From G963923955 sp963923955 (lineage in GTDB: Bacteria > Pseudomonadota > Gammaproteobacteria > Eutrophobiales > Eutrophobiaceae): 64,000 nt of DNA. The DNA lies in NCBI GenBank assembly GCA_963923955.1, contig OZ000552.1, forward strand, positions 124,001-188,000, in the 5' to 3' direction. Made by a program: the position numbers and the translations under genes. The notes under the pieces were generated by a model that was not told the DNA's origin, did not search any database, and saw nothing but the letters and a program-made list of their open reading frames with translations. Shown here piece by piece: positions 44,713-53,588 of this stretch (position 1 is the first letter of the stretch; each line of letters opens with the position of its first letter).

Positions 44713-45976
44713 AGACCAGCCTGCCGCCAACGACGGTATGCGTCACCTTCCCGGTCAATTCCCAGCCCTCAAAGGGCGTGTTTTTCCCGGCGCTGCGAAG
44801 TGCATCCGTGCGCACGGTCCAGGCTCGTTCCGTGTCAATGATGATGACATCCGCGCCCGCGCCCACGCGTAAACTCCCGGCGGCCACGCCCATGATCTGT
44901 GCCGGCCTGCTGGTGAGAGAAGCCAGCGCCGCATCCAGGGACAGCTTCTCCTTGCCGACAAGATCAAGCACCAGCGGCAGCAGCAGTTCTATGGTCGAGG
45001 CGCCCGGCTCGGTCTGGCTAAAGGGCGCGGTCTTCGCATCGGCATCGTGCGGCTGATGATCCGAGCAGATCGCATCAATGCTACCGTCAATCAGCCCCTG
45101 CAACAGCGCCTCCTTATCCCGCAGCGTCCGCAAGGGCGGGCGCAGGTGGCAGTTGCTGTTATAGCCATCGACATCCATCTCGGTCAAGTGCAGGTGGCAG
45201 ATGCCGACATCGGCCGTAACCGGCAGCCCGGCCTGCTTGGCCTGCGCGATCATCGCCACACCGCGCGCCGTTGACAGCCGGCAAAAATGCGCGCTTGCGC
45301 CCGCCTGCTCAATCAGCAACAGGGCGCGGCTAAGCGCAACGGTCTCGGCGGTCTCCGGAATAGCGGGCAGGCCGAGCCGGGTGCTGAGCGCCCCTTCGTG
45401 GATGACGCCGCGGTTGCGCAGATACTTATCCTCCGCATGGATATGCACAGTCAGGCCATAACCGGCGGCATATTCCAGCGCCCGCCGCAGCACTTCGCTG
45501 TTGTCGATGGGCTGCCAGGCATTGCTCACGCCGACACAGCCGGCCGCCTGCAGGGTCTGCATCTCCGCCAGCCGCTCACCACAAAGGCCCAAGGTAAAGG
45601 CGGCCAGGGGATAGATGTGTATGTTCTCCGCACTGGCGGCGCGCTGCTGAATGAGCTCAACCACGGCGGGCGTGTCGATGACCGGCTCGGTATCCGGCGG
45701 GTAGCACACGCTGGTGATGCCGGCGCTCAAGGCGGCGGCGGCCTCTGTGCTGATGGTGGCCTTGTGCTCCTGGCCCGGCTCGCGAAAACGGGCGCTCAAG
45801 TCCACCAGGCCGGGGCAGACGATCTGATTGTGCGCGCTAATGCTCTGCTCCGCCCTAAAGCCCGGCGGCGGGTTGCCGATGGCGGCAATCCGGCCCTTGG
45901 CGATATAGAGATCGCCTGTTGTATCCAGGCCCGTGGCCGGGTCAATGAGGCGCCCGCCGTTAATCTGTATGCGCAT
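44696..45976 (-). CDS. pyrC': Dihydroorotase-like protein lacking metal ligands (PyrC')
   Basis: A 426-residue amidohydrolase-fold protein adjoining pyrB. In active dihydroorotases the first metal motif is HxH before LREPG; here the sequence is PGLVDLSARFREPG, so both histidines are gone. The later histidines in VHIHAED and the SDHQPHD loop remain. This matches the known inactive PyrC' (PyrX) of Pseudomonas, which holds aspartate transcarbamoylase together without catalysing. An active dihydroorotase should therefore be elsewhere. It starts two bases after pyrB ends and overlaps the PyrK-like gene. Confidence 0.93.
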   Translation of the reverse strand: MRIQINGGRLIDPATGLDTTGDLYIAKGRIAAIGNPPPGFRAEQSISAHNQIVCPGLVDLSARFREPGQEHKATISTEAAAALSAGITSVCYPPDTEPVIDTPAVVELIQQRAASAENIHIYPLAAFTLGLCGERLAEMQTLQAAGCVGVSNAWQPIDNSEVLRRALEYAAGYGLTVHIHAEDKYLRNRGVIHEGALSTRLGLPAIPETAETVALSRALLLIEQAGASAHFCRLSTARGVAMIAQAKQAGLPVTADVGICHLHLTEMDVDGYNSNCHLRPPLRTLRDKEALLQGLIDGSIDAICSDHQPHDADAKTAPFSQTEPGASTIELLLPLVLDLVGKEKLSLDAALASLTSRPAQIMGVAAGSLRVGAGADVIIIDTERAWTVRTDALRSAGKNTPFEGWELTGKVTHTVVGGRLVYGAYR

Positions 45977-45978
45977 TA

Positions 45979-46962
45979 TCAGGGCGCGGCCTGGGCGTTG
46001 TCTGAGCGGCTGCCGATGATCATGGCCATGACCGCCATGCGGATGGCGATGCCGTGGCTGACCTGTTGCAGGATCACCGAGCGGCTGCCGTCCGCCACCT
46101 GCGAGTCGATCTCGATGCCGCGGTTAATCGGGCCGGGGTGCATGACGATGGCATCGTCTTTGGCCACGGCCAGCCGCGCCTCGCTCAGGCCATAATTGGC
46201 AAAGTATTCCTGTTCACTCGGCAGCAGCGCGCCCTGCATGCGCTCCCTTTGCAGGCGCAGCATGATGACCACATCCACGTCTTTTAAGCCCGCTTTCAAC
46301 TCATAAAAGACATGCACGCCCAGGCTCTCAATGTCTTTGGGCAGCAGGGTCTTGGCGGCGATGACGCGCACCTCGCCGACGCCCAGGGTATTCAAGGCAT
46401 GGATCTCGGAGCGCGCCACGCGCGAATGCAGGATGTCGCCGACAATGGCCACGCGCAAGGGCGCAAAGTCTTTTTTATGGCGGCGGATGGTGAGCATGTC
46501 CAGCATGGCCTGGGTGGGATGGGCATGGCGTCCATCGCCGGCGTTGATGACGCTGATATGCGGGGCGACATGGGCGGCGATAAAATGCGCCGCACCGCTA
46601 TTGGCATGGCGCACGACGAACATATCGCAGTGCATGGCTTCCAAGGTGCGCAGGGTGTCCAGCAATGATTCGCCCTTGCTGGTGGAAGCGGCGGCGATGT
46701 TGATATTGAGCACGTCGGCGGATAAGCGCTTGGCGGCCAGTTCAAAGGTGGTGCGGGTGCGGGTGCTGGTCTCAAAGAAGAGATTGACGATGGTCTTGCC
46801 GCGCAGCAGCGGGACTTTTTTCACTGCGCGTACGCCAACGCCGGTGAAGGACTCGGCATAATCTAAAATATCGAGCAATAATTGCCGCGGCAGGCCCTCG
46901 GTCGATAGAAAGTGTTGCAGGCGGCCTTGCCGGTTAAGTTGAATATTCTTGACCGCCGTCAC
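45979..46962 (-). CDS. pyrB: Aspartate carbamoyltransferase catalytic subunit
   Basis: Makes carbamoyl-aspartate, the committed step of pyrimidine synthesis. The carbamoyl-phosphate loop is FFETSTRTRTTFE, and HPTQAMLDMLTI and MHPGPINRGIEI are also present. At 327 residues it is slightly longer than the E. coli chain, like the Pseudomonas-type enzyme that works with PyrC' rather than PyrI. The start overlaps the pyrR stop by four bases. Confidence 0.97.
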   Translation of the reverse strand: MTAVKNIQLNRQGRLQHFLSTEGLPRQLLLDILDYAESFTGVGVRAVKKVPLLRGKTIVNLFFETSTRTRTTFELAAKRLSADVLNINIAAASTSKGESLLDTLRTLEAMHCDMFVVRHANSGAAHFIAAHVAPHISVINAGDGRHAHPTQAMLDMLTIRRHKKDFAPLRVAIVGDILHSRVARSEIHALNTLGVGEVRVIAAKTLLPKDIESLGVHVFYELKAGLKDVDVVIMLRLQRERMQGALLPSEQEYFANYGLSEARLAVAKDDAIVMHPGPINRGIEIDSQVADGSRSVILQQVSHGIAIRMAVMAMIIGSRSDNAQAAP

Positions 46963-47510
46963 TTTGCCTGTTTGATTTCCAGTTGTAAGGGCGCCGGCCC
47001 GGCGAGCTTCACCTGCTCGTTCTCATGCAGTGTGAGGCTGGTGCCGGCGACATCGGCCTGTATCGGCAACTCCCGCCCGCTGCGCTCCACCAATACCGCC
47101 AGGCTAATGCCGGCCGGGCGGCCGTAATCAAAGATCTCGTTCATGGCGGCGCGAATGGTGCGGCCGGTATAGAGCACATCATCGACTAAGATGATATGCC
47201 GATCTTCCACATCAAAGGGCAGCCGGGATGGGGTCACGCGCGGGTGCATGCCAATGCGGCTGAAATCATCGCGATAAAAGGCGATGTTGAGATGCCCCAG
47301 GGGTAAAGCGATCTGCAGCGCCTCATGCAGCCGCTCCGCCACCCAGACGCCGCCGGTCTGGATGCCGATCATTACTGGTTCTTCACCGCCGACATTTTTT
47401 AAGCGCTGCGCAAGCGGGCCGGTCATGCTTTTCAGTAATGCCTCCGCATTGAGCGCTGCCGGGCGTATGCTCATCTCTTTGAAATCAGGCTCTTTATCCA
47501 TCCATTGCAT
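46959..47510 (-). CDS. pyrR: Bifunctional pyrimidine regulator PyrR / uracil phosphoribosyltransferase
   Basis: The PRPP-binding motif IILVDDVLYTGRTIRAAMNE and the substrate region GIQTGGVWVAERL identify PyrR. In Gram-positive bacteria PyrR is an RNA-binding attenuator; in Pseudomonas-type bacteria it is reported to control pyr genes too, by a less clear route. I place the start at ATG 47510 with GAGAAAG upstream; a later ATG at 47474 gives the shorter common N-terminus and cannot be excluded. It overlaps ruvX upstream and pyrB downstream. Confidence 0.9.
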   Translation of the reverse strand: MQWMDKEPDFKEMSIRPAALNAEALLKSMTGPLAQRLKNVGGEEPVMIGIQTGGVWVAERLHEALQIALPLGHLNIAFYRDDFSRIGMHPRVTPSRLPFDVEDRHIILVDDVLYTGRTIRAAMNEIFDYGRPAGISLAVLVERSGRELPIQADVAGTSLTLHENEQVKLAGPAPLQLEIKQAK

Positions 47511-48018
47511 CACTATGACTTTCTCTATCAGCGAGCCATGCCTCCAGCATGATCTGCGCAGCCACCGGGTCGAGATGGCGGGTGGCCTTTACTCGCTGTC
47601 TGGCGGCGTAAGAGCTAAGATACTCATCCGTCCGGTAGATCGGCAGTTTATGGCGCCCCGCCAGTTGCCGGGCAAACTTATCCGCCGCTGCCGTCATCTC
47701 CTGAGCCGTGCCGTCCGGTTGTCGCGGCTCGCCGACCAGCAGGGCGTGCGGCGCCCATTGCCGGATCAGCGCGGCAATCCGCTCCCAATCCGGCCGGTTA
47801 CGCCTCACCGCCACGGTCTCCAGCGGCCTTGCGGTGGCGCTCAAGGTCTGGCCGACCGCCACCCCGATCCGCTTCCTGCCGTAGTCGAAACAGAGCAATA
47901 ACTTCTCTTTTGCCTTTTCTCCGGACTTTTCGTTGGCAACGCTCGCAGGGTTAATAGGCAAGGATGAGAGAAGGCCCGCATCGGCCCGGCCCCCGGGCAC
48001 GGCACCGCGTGTACTCAC
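47494..48018 (-). CDS. ruvX: Putative pre-16S rRNA nuclease YqgF/RuvX
   Basis: The RNase H-like fold opens with LLLCFDYGRKRIGVAVG, and DEYLSS and a C-terminal VDPVAA-like DPVAAQIMLEAWL follow. Homologues process the 5' end of 16S rRNA and were first named Holliday junction resolvases. The GTG start overlaps the algH stop as GTGA. It adds about 38 residues of low complexity before the domain, which is unusual for the family. No later ATG gives a complete domain, so the extension looks real. It overlaps pyrR at its end. Confidence 0.92.
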   Translation of the reverse strand: MSTRGAVPGGRADAGLLSSLPINPASVANEKSGEKAKEKLLLCFDYGRKRIGVAVGQTLSATARPLETVAVRRNRPDWERIAALIRQWAPHALLVGEPRQPDGTAQEMTAAADKFARQLAGRHKLPIYRTDEYLSSYAARQRVKATRHLDPVAAQIMLEAWLADRESHSDAMDG

Positions 48019-48575
48019 GCGTGACCGATGTCCGTGGACAGGTTTTCCAGCCGGATGCCGAGCAGGGCGGCGGCGGCTGCCCAGCGGTGCTGATCTGGAA
48101 TATTGAAGATGATGTCGGTGCTGGCCGGGCTGCTCAGCCAGGCATTTTCTTTTAGCTCCTGCTCAAGCTGTCCGGCGCCCCATCCGGCATAGCCTAAGGC
48201 CACCAGGGTCTGCTCCGGTCCTTCTCCATCGGCGATGGCCTCCAGGATATCGCGCGAGGTGGTCACTTCAATATCCTCACAGACCTGGATGGAGGATTGC
48301 CACAGAGCGCCGGGCCGGTGCAGGACAAAGCCGCGATCCACATGCACCGGCCCGCCGTGATAGATGGATTGCCGGCCCAGCTCTTCCGTGCAAGGCCCCA
48401 GTTCCATCTGGCTTAATATCTCGCCCAGCTCCAGTTCCAGCGGCTTGTTGATGACAATGCCCATGGCGCCATCGGCATTGTGCGAGAAGATATAGGCCAC
48501 GCTGTGGGAAAAATTGGGATCAGCGAGCTGCGGCATGGCGATCAGAAAGCGATTTGTGAGATAGCTTGATTGCAT
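48015..48575 (-). CDS. algH: YqgE/AlgH family protein
   Basis: A 186-residue conserved protein opening SSYLTNRFLIAMPQLADPNF with FSHSVAYIFSHNADGAMGIV, the family signature. AlgH was linked to alginate control in Pseudomonas, but its molecular role remains unclear. It is the first gene of the overlapped algH-ruvX-pyrR-pyrB-pyrC' series and lies just downstream of tonB, as in Pseudomonas. Confidence 0.95.
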   Translation of the reverse strand: MQSSYLTNRFLIAMPQLADPNFSHSVAYIFSHNADGAMGIVINKPLELELGEILSQMELGPCTEELGRQSIYHGGPVHVDRGFVLHRPGALWQSSIQVCEDIEVTTSRDILEAIADGEGPEQTLVALGYAGWGAGQLEQELKENAWLSSPASTDIIFNIPDQHRWAAAAALLGIRLENLSTDIGHA

Positions 48576-48614
48576 GGTGTGAATGGTAACGGCATCTACG
48601 GGAAAAGGCTATCC

Positions 48615-49580
48615 TTATCTCCTGGCCTGCCTGAAACCGCCCTTGTCCAGAAACTGCCAGGTGCGGATGATATGCAGGATGTCCGTGTCTTTCTTTATGT
48701 TTGCCGGGAAGGGCGCGAAGGGCGCGGCCAGCTTGACGATACGCACGGCGGCGTCATCCAGGATCTTGTGCCCGGAAGAGCGACTGACGATGATCGCATG
48801 GATTGTCCCATCCGGATTCAGTGCAACATCCAGGATCAGGCTGCCGGATAGTTTCCGTTTGCGGGCGGCTTCGGGATAGTTCAGGTTGCCGACCCGCTCC
48901 ACCTTTGCGCGCCAGGCCTCCATATAGGCGGCATAGCGATATTCCTGGGTGCTGGCAGAGATAAAATTTCGCTTCGGGCGCTTCGCCCGCGCCTCCAGCT
49001 TTTGTTTTATCTCCGCACTCAAGGCCGCGCTCTTACGAATGCTGGTCAACAATGCCGCGGCACTGGGCCGGGGTCTCTTTGCTTTGGATTGGGCCGACTC
49101 TGCCGTGCCTTTCTCGGTGGCTGGCTTGGTCTGCTCGGTTGGACTGTTCTCGGCGGTGTCGCTCTCCACAGCAAGCTGCTCAAGCGCCTGTTCCGGCGCG
49201 GCTTGTGCCGTGGCTGCCGTCTGATCCGGTGACTCCTGCTCCGCTGTGGCCGGTTGATTCTCCGCCGGCGGCGGCGCCGAGACGGCGGGGGTCTCGTCTG
49301 GGAAGGGCGGCGGCAGGGGGCTGGCTGGCGTAAGATCCTCGCTCACATCGCCGCCGCCGTCAAGGCTCGCCTGCGCCAGCAGCTTGGCCTCTTCCGGCGG
49401 CTCTTTGTCTCTTTGCTGCACCAGCACGATCTCCATGCTGTTATAGCGCGGCGTGGGTTGTTCTTCGGCGGCGAAGCTGATACCAAGAATGATGATGCCA
49501 TGCACGAGGATCGCCAGGCTAAGGGTTAAGCCCAGGCGATCGGTGGGGCTTATCTGCGCTCTTGCCGGGGCTGTACGCAC
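48615..49580 (-). CDS. tonB: Energy transducer TonB
   Basis: Transmits proton-motive force to outer-membrane receptors. The 321 residues show an N-terminal membrane anchor (LTLSLAILVHGIIILGISFA), a long Pro/Glu/Gln/Ala-rich periplasmic spacer (about 60-170), and a C-terminal TonB domain containing NLNYPEAARKRKLSGSLIL and DDAAVRIVKLAAP. Placement between gshB and algH matches the Pseudomonas tonB3 neighbourhood. It is one of two TonB-domain proteins in this window and may serve either receptor. Confidence 0.93.
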   Translation of the reverse strand: MRTAPARAQISPTDRLGLTLSLAILVHGIIILGISFAAEEQPTPRYNSMEIVLVQQRDKEPPEEAKLLAQASLDGGGDVSEDLTPASPLPPPFPDETPAVSAPPPAENQPATAEQESPDQTAATAQAAPEQALEQLAVESDTAENSPTEQTKPATEKGTAESAQSKAKRPRPSAAALLTSIRKSAALSAEIKQKLEARAKRPKRNFISASTQEYRYAAYMEAWRAKVERVGNLNYPEAARKRKLSGSLILDVALNPDGTIHAIIVSRSSGHKILDDAAVRIVKLAAPFAPFPANIKKDTDILHIIRTWQFLDKGGFRQARR

Positions 49581-49723
49581 GTTTTAGTAGTCTCGTTTGC
49601 TTAGGAAAACGCGGAATGTATTGCCTGGCGAAGCTCCGTAATCGGTGCGTCTGCACCACTTCTCAGGGCTTGCTTGGACTCACCTGCATTATAAACGAGG
49701 CCGAGGGTTTCATTGGGTTTCAT

Positions 49724-50671
49724 TTATGGGGCGCGCAGCTTTTCTGCGACCACATCCATGAATTGTCCGGCAATATCGATATGGTAGATCGCATCCAACT
49801 CCCGCACACATGTGGGGCTGGTGACATTGATCTCGGTCAAATAATCGCCGATCACATCTAAGCCAACGAAGAGCAGACCTTTTTTTCGCAGCACAGGGGC
49901 GACTTGTGCGCAGATCCAGCGATCACGCTCGCTTAGCGAGACACCCTTGCCGCGGCCGCCCGCCGCCAAGTTCCCGCGTATCTCGCCCGGCGCCGGTATC
50001 CGTGCCAGGGCGTAATCAAGCGGCCGCCCGTCGATCATCAAGATGCGTTTATCGCCTTGTGCAATTTCTTTCAGATAGCGCTGCGCCATCGTAAAACGCC
50101 GGCCGTGCTGCGTCAGTGTCTCAATAATGACCGCGGCATTGGCATCTTGCGTATGGGTCCTGAAAACAGAAGCCCCGCCCATGCCGTCCAGGGGTTTGAG
50201 GATGATGTCGCCGTGCTCTTCGATAAAATCCCGCAGCATCTCTGCGCTGCGCGTTACCAGCGTGGGCGCCGCGCATTGGGGAAAATGGCTGATGATAAGC
50301 TTCTCGTTGGCATCCCGCAGGCCCGCAGGCTTATTGACCACCAGCACACCCTCGCCTTCGGCTTGTTCCAGCAGGCAGGTGCTGTAGAGATATTCCATGT
50401 CAACGGGCGGGTCCTTGCGCATCAAGATGAGATCCAGTTCACTCAAGGCGGCGCGCCGCTCAGCGGCCAGGCAATACCAATCGGCCGCATCATCCTGCAC
50501 CTGTAGCCGGCGCATGCGCGCACCAGGTCTGCCATCGCGCATGAAGAGATCGGACATTTCCATATAGAGCATTTCCCAGCCGCGCCGCTGCGCCGCCAGC
50601 AGGATGGCGAAGGTCGTATCCTTGCCGATCTTGATCCCGCTGATAGGGTCCATGATTACACCCAGCTGCAT
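49724..50671 (-). CDS. gshB: Glutathione synthetase
   Basis: Joins gamma-glutamylcysteine and glycine to give glutathione. From ATG 50671 the 315 residues carry LGVIMDPISGIKIGKDTT, the ATP-grasp segment ILKPLDGMGGASVFR, and the C-terminal DVIGDYLTEINVTSPT. Length equals that of E. coli GshB. An earlier in-frame start at 50695 is open but gives an atypical N-terminus. It is divergent from hemC and upstream of tonB. Confidence 0.97.
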   Translation of the reverse strand: MQLGVIMDPISGIKIGKDTTFAILLAAQRRGWEMLYMEMSDLFMRDGRPGARMRRLQVQDDAADWYCLAAERRAALSELDLILMRKDPPVDMEYLYSTCLLEQAEGEGVLVVNKPAGLRDANEKLIISHFPQCAAPTLVTRSAEMLRDFIEEHGDIILKPLDGMGGASVFRTHTQDANAAVIIETLTQHGRRFTMAQRYLKEIAQGDKRILMIDGRPLDYALARIPAPGEIRGNLAAGGRGKGVSLSERDRWICAQVAPVLRKKGLLFVGLDVIGDYLTEINVTSPTCVRELDAIYHIDIAGQFMDVVAEKLRAP

Positions 50672-50750
50672 AACTGTATTAAACTCGCATAGCATCTATC
50701 CGCCTTAGTGTATCCACAAGCGGATGGAAAATATATCTTCAGATTGAACA

Positions 50751-51695
50751 GTGACACTATCCAGCCTAAGGATCATCAGCCGCAAAAGCCCCCTGGCCAG
50801 GTGGCAGGCGGAGCATGTCCGTGCCCGCTTGGCCGCCCTGCATCCTGAACTACAAGTTGAGCTTATCGGCATCAGCACCCGGGCGGATAAGTTTCCGCAG
50901 TACGCGCTTGCCGACATGGGCGGCAAGGCCATGTTTGTGAAGGAATTAGAGCAAGCCCTGTTGGCAAGGCGGGCGGATCTGGCGGTGCATTCCATGAAGG
51001 ATGTTACGGTGGCGCTGCCTGCGGGGCTTGGCCTGCCCGTCATTCTTGCGCGTGCGGACGCGAGAGATGTCCTGGTGTCCAATCGCTTTGCCAGTCTGGA
51101 GGCCTTGCCCACCGCTGCCCACATCGGCACCTCCAGCCTGCGCCGCCAATGCCAGCTAAGGGCGCTGAGACCCGATCTGCAGCTGCTCGACATTCGCGGC
51201 AATGTGGGGACGCGCCTGGCAAGGCTGGATGAGGGGCAGTTTGATGCCCTGATCTTGGCCGCAGCCGGCATCAAACGCCTCGGGCTGGAAGGGCGCATCG
51301 CTTCTTATCTGTCCATTGCCCAGTCGCTGCCGGCCATCGGCCAGGGTGCATTAGGCGTGGAGCTACGCAGCGATGATGAAGAAGTGCTGTCCCTGCTCAA
51401 ACCCCTGGATGATCCGCCCACCCACGCTTGCGTTGCCGCCGAGCGCGCGCTCGGCAGGGCCGTCAACGGCGGTTGTCATGCGCCCATCGCCGCCTATGCC
51501 ACCGTGCAGGGAGAAAGGCTTTCGCTCTCCGCCCTTGTCGGTCGTGTTGATGGAAGGAAAATTATTCGTGTCGCGGGCGAAGGCAGCGTTGATGCGGCCG
51601 AGGCGCTGGGCCGCGCCCTCGGCGCGGAGTTGTTAGAAAAAGGCGCGGCGGAAATACTGGCCGAGCTGGGTATTGCCGATGCGGCCGGCGCATAA
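50751..51695 (+). CDS. hemC: Hydroxymethylbilane synthase (porphobilinogen deaminase)
   Basis: Polymerises four porphobilinogens into the linear tetrapyrrole precursor. The start is GTG (TLSSLRIISRKSPLARWQAE). The segments GTSSLRRQCQL and the dipyrromethane-cofactor Cys in VNGGCHAPIAAYA are present. It is first in the hemC-hemD-hemX-hemY order shared with Pseudomonas. Its end overlaps the possible early starts of hemD. Length (314) is standard. Confidence 0.97.
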   Translation: MTLSSLRIISRKSPLARWQAEHVRARLAALHPELQVELIGISTRADKFPQYALADMGGKAMFVKELEQALLARRADLAVHSMKDVTVALPAGLGLPVILARADARDVLVSNRFASLEALPTAAHIGTSSLRRQCQLRALRPDLQLLDIRGNVGTRLARLDEGQFDALILAAAGIKRLGLEGRIASYLSIAQSLPAIGQGALGVELRSDDEEVLSLLKPLDDPPTHACVAAERALGRAVNGGCHAPIAAYATVQGERLSLSALVGRVDGRKIIRVAGEGSVDAAEALGRALGAELLEKGAAEILAELGIADAAGA

Positions 51696-51699
51696 TTTT

Positions 51700-52491
51700 A
51701 TGTTGGCGGAGAGCTTGGCGGGACAGTGCGTTTGGGTAACGCGTCCGCCGCGGCAGGCGGATAAATTGATGGCCCTGATCCGGCAGGCAGGCGCCCGCGC
51801 CTTGCATTTTCCTGTTATTGAAATAAGAGCGGTGGAAAACCGTGAACAAGCGGCGCCGGCCTTGCAGTCTCTGGGGCAATGCTACGCGCTGATATTTATC
51901 AGCCGTAACGCCGTGACCCATGCCTTTCGCTTAGCCCCTGCGCTGGCTGAGACGATGAATAAAGCCGCCGTGATCGCGGTCGGCGCCGGCACCCGGGAAG
52001 CATTATTTGAACATGGCGTAAGCGATGTCATTGCCAGCATTGATGGCAGCGGCAGCGAGGCGCTACTGCGGCTGCCTGTGCTACAGGCGCAGCGCATTCG
52101 TGCTAAGAAGATCATGATCGTGCGTGGAGAAGGGGGGCGGGAGCTACTAAGACAGGCCTTGTCCGAGCGCGGGGCGCAGCTAAGCTACGCTGAGGTCTAT
52201 CGGCGCACATTGCCCGCGCTTAGCCGGCGCAAGGCAAAAAAGCTCTGGCGGGAGAACCGGCCCGATGTCATAGTAGTCACCAGCGTGGAAGCCCTGCATA
52301 ATCTGATTAGGCTGATAAACAAAGCACAACATGCGGCGTTGTTTAACACGCCCCTTGTTGTGCCCGGCAGGCGCATACAGGAGCAGGCCAGGAACTTGGG
52401 ATTTGTTGTGATGCCATACGCCCAAGACAGCGTGAGCGATGAGGGTCTGTTACACGCCGTGCTGCATAGTCTTGAGAGCAAACAAAGATGA
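51700..52491 (+). CDS. hemD: Uroporphyrinogen-III synthase
   Basis: Cyclises hydroxymethylbilane with inversion of ring D. Sequence in this family is weakly conserved; VWVTRPPRQADKLMALI, LIFISRNAVTHAF, VIAVGAGTREAL and the C-terminal VVTSVEALHNL fit it, as does position after hemC. ATG 51700 is chosen five bases after the hemC stop; an earlier ATG at 51679 overlaps hemC. The stop overlaps the hemX start as ATGA. Confidence 0.93.
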   Translation: MLAESLAGQCVWVTRPPRQADKLMALIRQAGARALHFPVIEIRAVENREQAAPALQSLGQCYALIFISRNAVTHAFRLAPALAETMNKAAVIAVGAGTREALFEHGVSDVIASIDGSGSEALLRLPVLQAQRIRAKKIMIVRGEGGRELLRQALSERGAQLSYAEVYRRTLPALSRRKAKKLWRENRPDVIVVTSVEALHNLIRLINKAQHAALFNTPLVVPGRRIQEQARNLGFVVMPYAQDSVSDEGLLHAVLHSLESKQR

Positions 52492-53588
52492 GCGAGGATA
52501 CGGATACAGCAATCGTCAAGCCCGAAAGGGAAGAAGAGACGCAGGCGGCGGCGCAGAAGAAATCAAGGGCCGGGCTTGCCATAAGTCTCGTGGTGTTGGT
52601 GCTGCTGGCACTGGCGGCAGCGGCTTATTTCGCAAGGCAGGCGTTGCAGGATGTGGCCGAGCGTGAGCAGGCTGAGCGGAGTGGGCTGTCCGCCCAGGTA
52701 GCCGCGCTTGAGAAAAATATTGCCGACCTCAAGGCGCAACAGACGGCCCGGCTTGCAGACATAGACGCCCTTAGTAAGGAGCAGGCCGAACTGCGGGAAA
52801 GTATCGCAGTTCTCTATCATGGGCAGAACTATCCCGAGCAGGAATGGGCGCTGGCGGAGGTGGAATACTTATTATTGATCGCCGCCCATCGCTTGGCGCT
52901 GGAAGCGGATGTTGATACCGCCCTGGTCGCCATGCAGGCTGCGGATAGCCGCTTGCAGGGCCTGCCCGATCCCGCCCTCTTGGCCGTGCGCCGGCAATTA
53001 GCGGCCGATATGAATGCGCTGCGCGCCGCCGTCTCGGTTGATATTTCTGGCCTGGCCTTATATCTCGCCGATCTTATCGAACGCACAGACAGCTTAGCGC
53101 TCAAAACCCCAGAGATAAAGATCGCGCCGGCAGCGGCAACGGCAAAAGAGCTTGAAGATCCCACAGCCCCGTGGTGGCGGCGCCTGCTCTCCTCTATCTG
53201 GCGCGAGCTAAAGGGCGTGATCGTCATTTCTCACGAGGGCGAGCGGGCCGAACTAGCCCTCCTGCCACAGCAGGCCTTCTACCTGCGTCAGAATCTGCGC
53301 CTGCAACTGGAGGCGGCGCGTTATGCGGTATTGCAGCGCGATACGGCGCTTTTGCATAGTGCCATTGCGACGATCACGGCCTGGCTAGGCCGTTACTTTG
53401 CCGTGTCTGATAGGAGCATCAGCAATATAGTGGAGTCCCTGGCGCAGATGCGCGCGCTGGACCTGCAGCCGGCGCTGCCCGATGTCAGCTCTTCATTGGA
53501 GAGCCTGCGCGCCTACATCCGGGCCGACCGGCCGGGTGCGAATGCGCGGGAAAATGAGCCGCCGGAGAACGAGGCAGCGGCGCCGTGA
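52488..53588 (+). CDS. hemX: HemX-like membrane protein
   Basis: A 366-residue protein with an N-terminal cytoplasmic stretch, one helix (LAISLVVLVLLALAAAAYFA), then a coiled coil (residues 60-110) and a helical periplasmic domain with YPEQEWALAEVEYLLLIAAH, the HemX signature. It is often labelled as a uroporphyrinogen methyltransferase, but it lacks the methyltransferase domain and the role in heme synthesis is unproven. It overlaps hemD and hemY at both ends. Confidence 0.92.
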   Translation: MSEDTDTAIVKPEREEETQAAAQKKSRAGLAISLVVLVLLALAAAAYFARQALQDVAEREQAERSGLSAQVAALEKNIADLKAQQTARLADIDALSKEQAELRESIAVLYHGQNYPEQEWALAEVEYLLLIAAHRLALEADVDTALVAMQAADSRLQGLPDPALLAVRRQLAADMNALRAAVSVDISGLALYLADLIERTDSLALKTPEIKIAPAAATAKELEDPTAPWWRRLLSSIWRELKGVIVISHEGERAELALLPQQAFYLRQNLRLQLEAARYAVLQRDTALLHSAIATITAWLGRYFAVSDRSISNIVESLAQMRALDLQPALPDVSSSLESLRAYIRADRPGANARENEPPENEAAAP

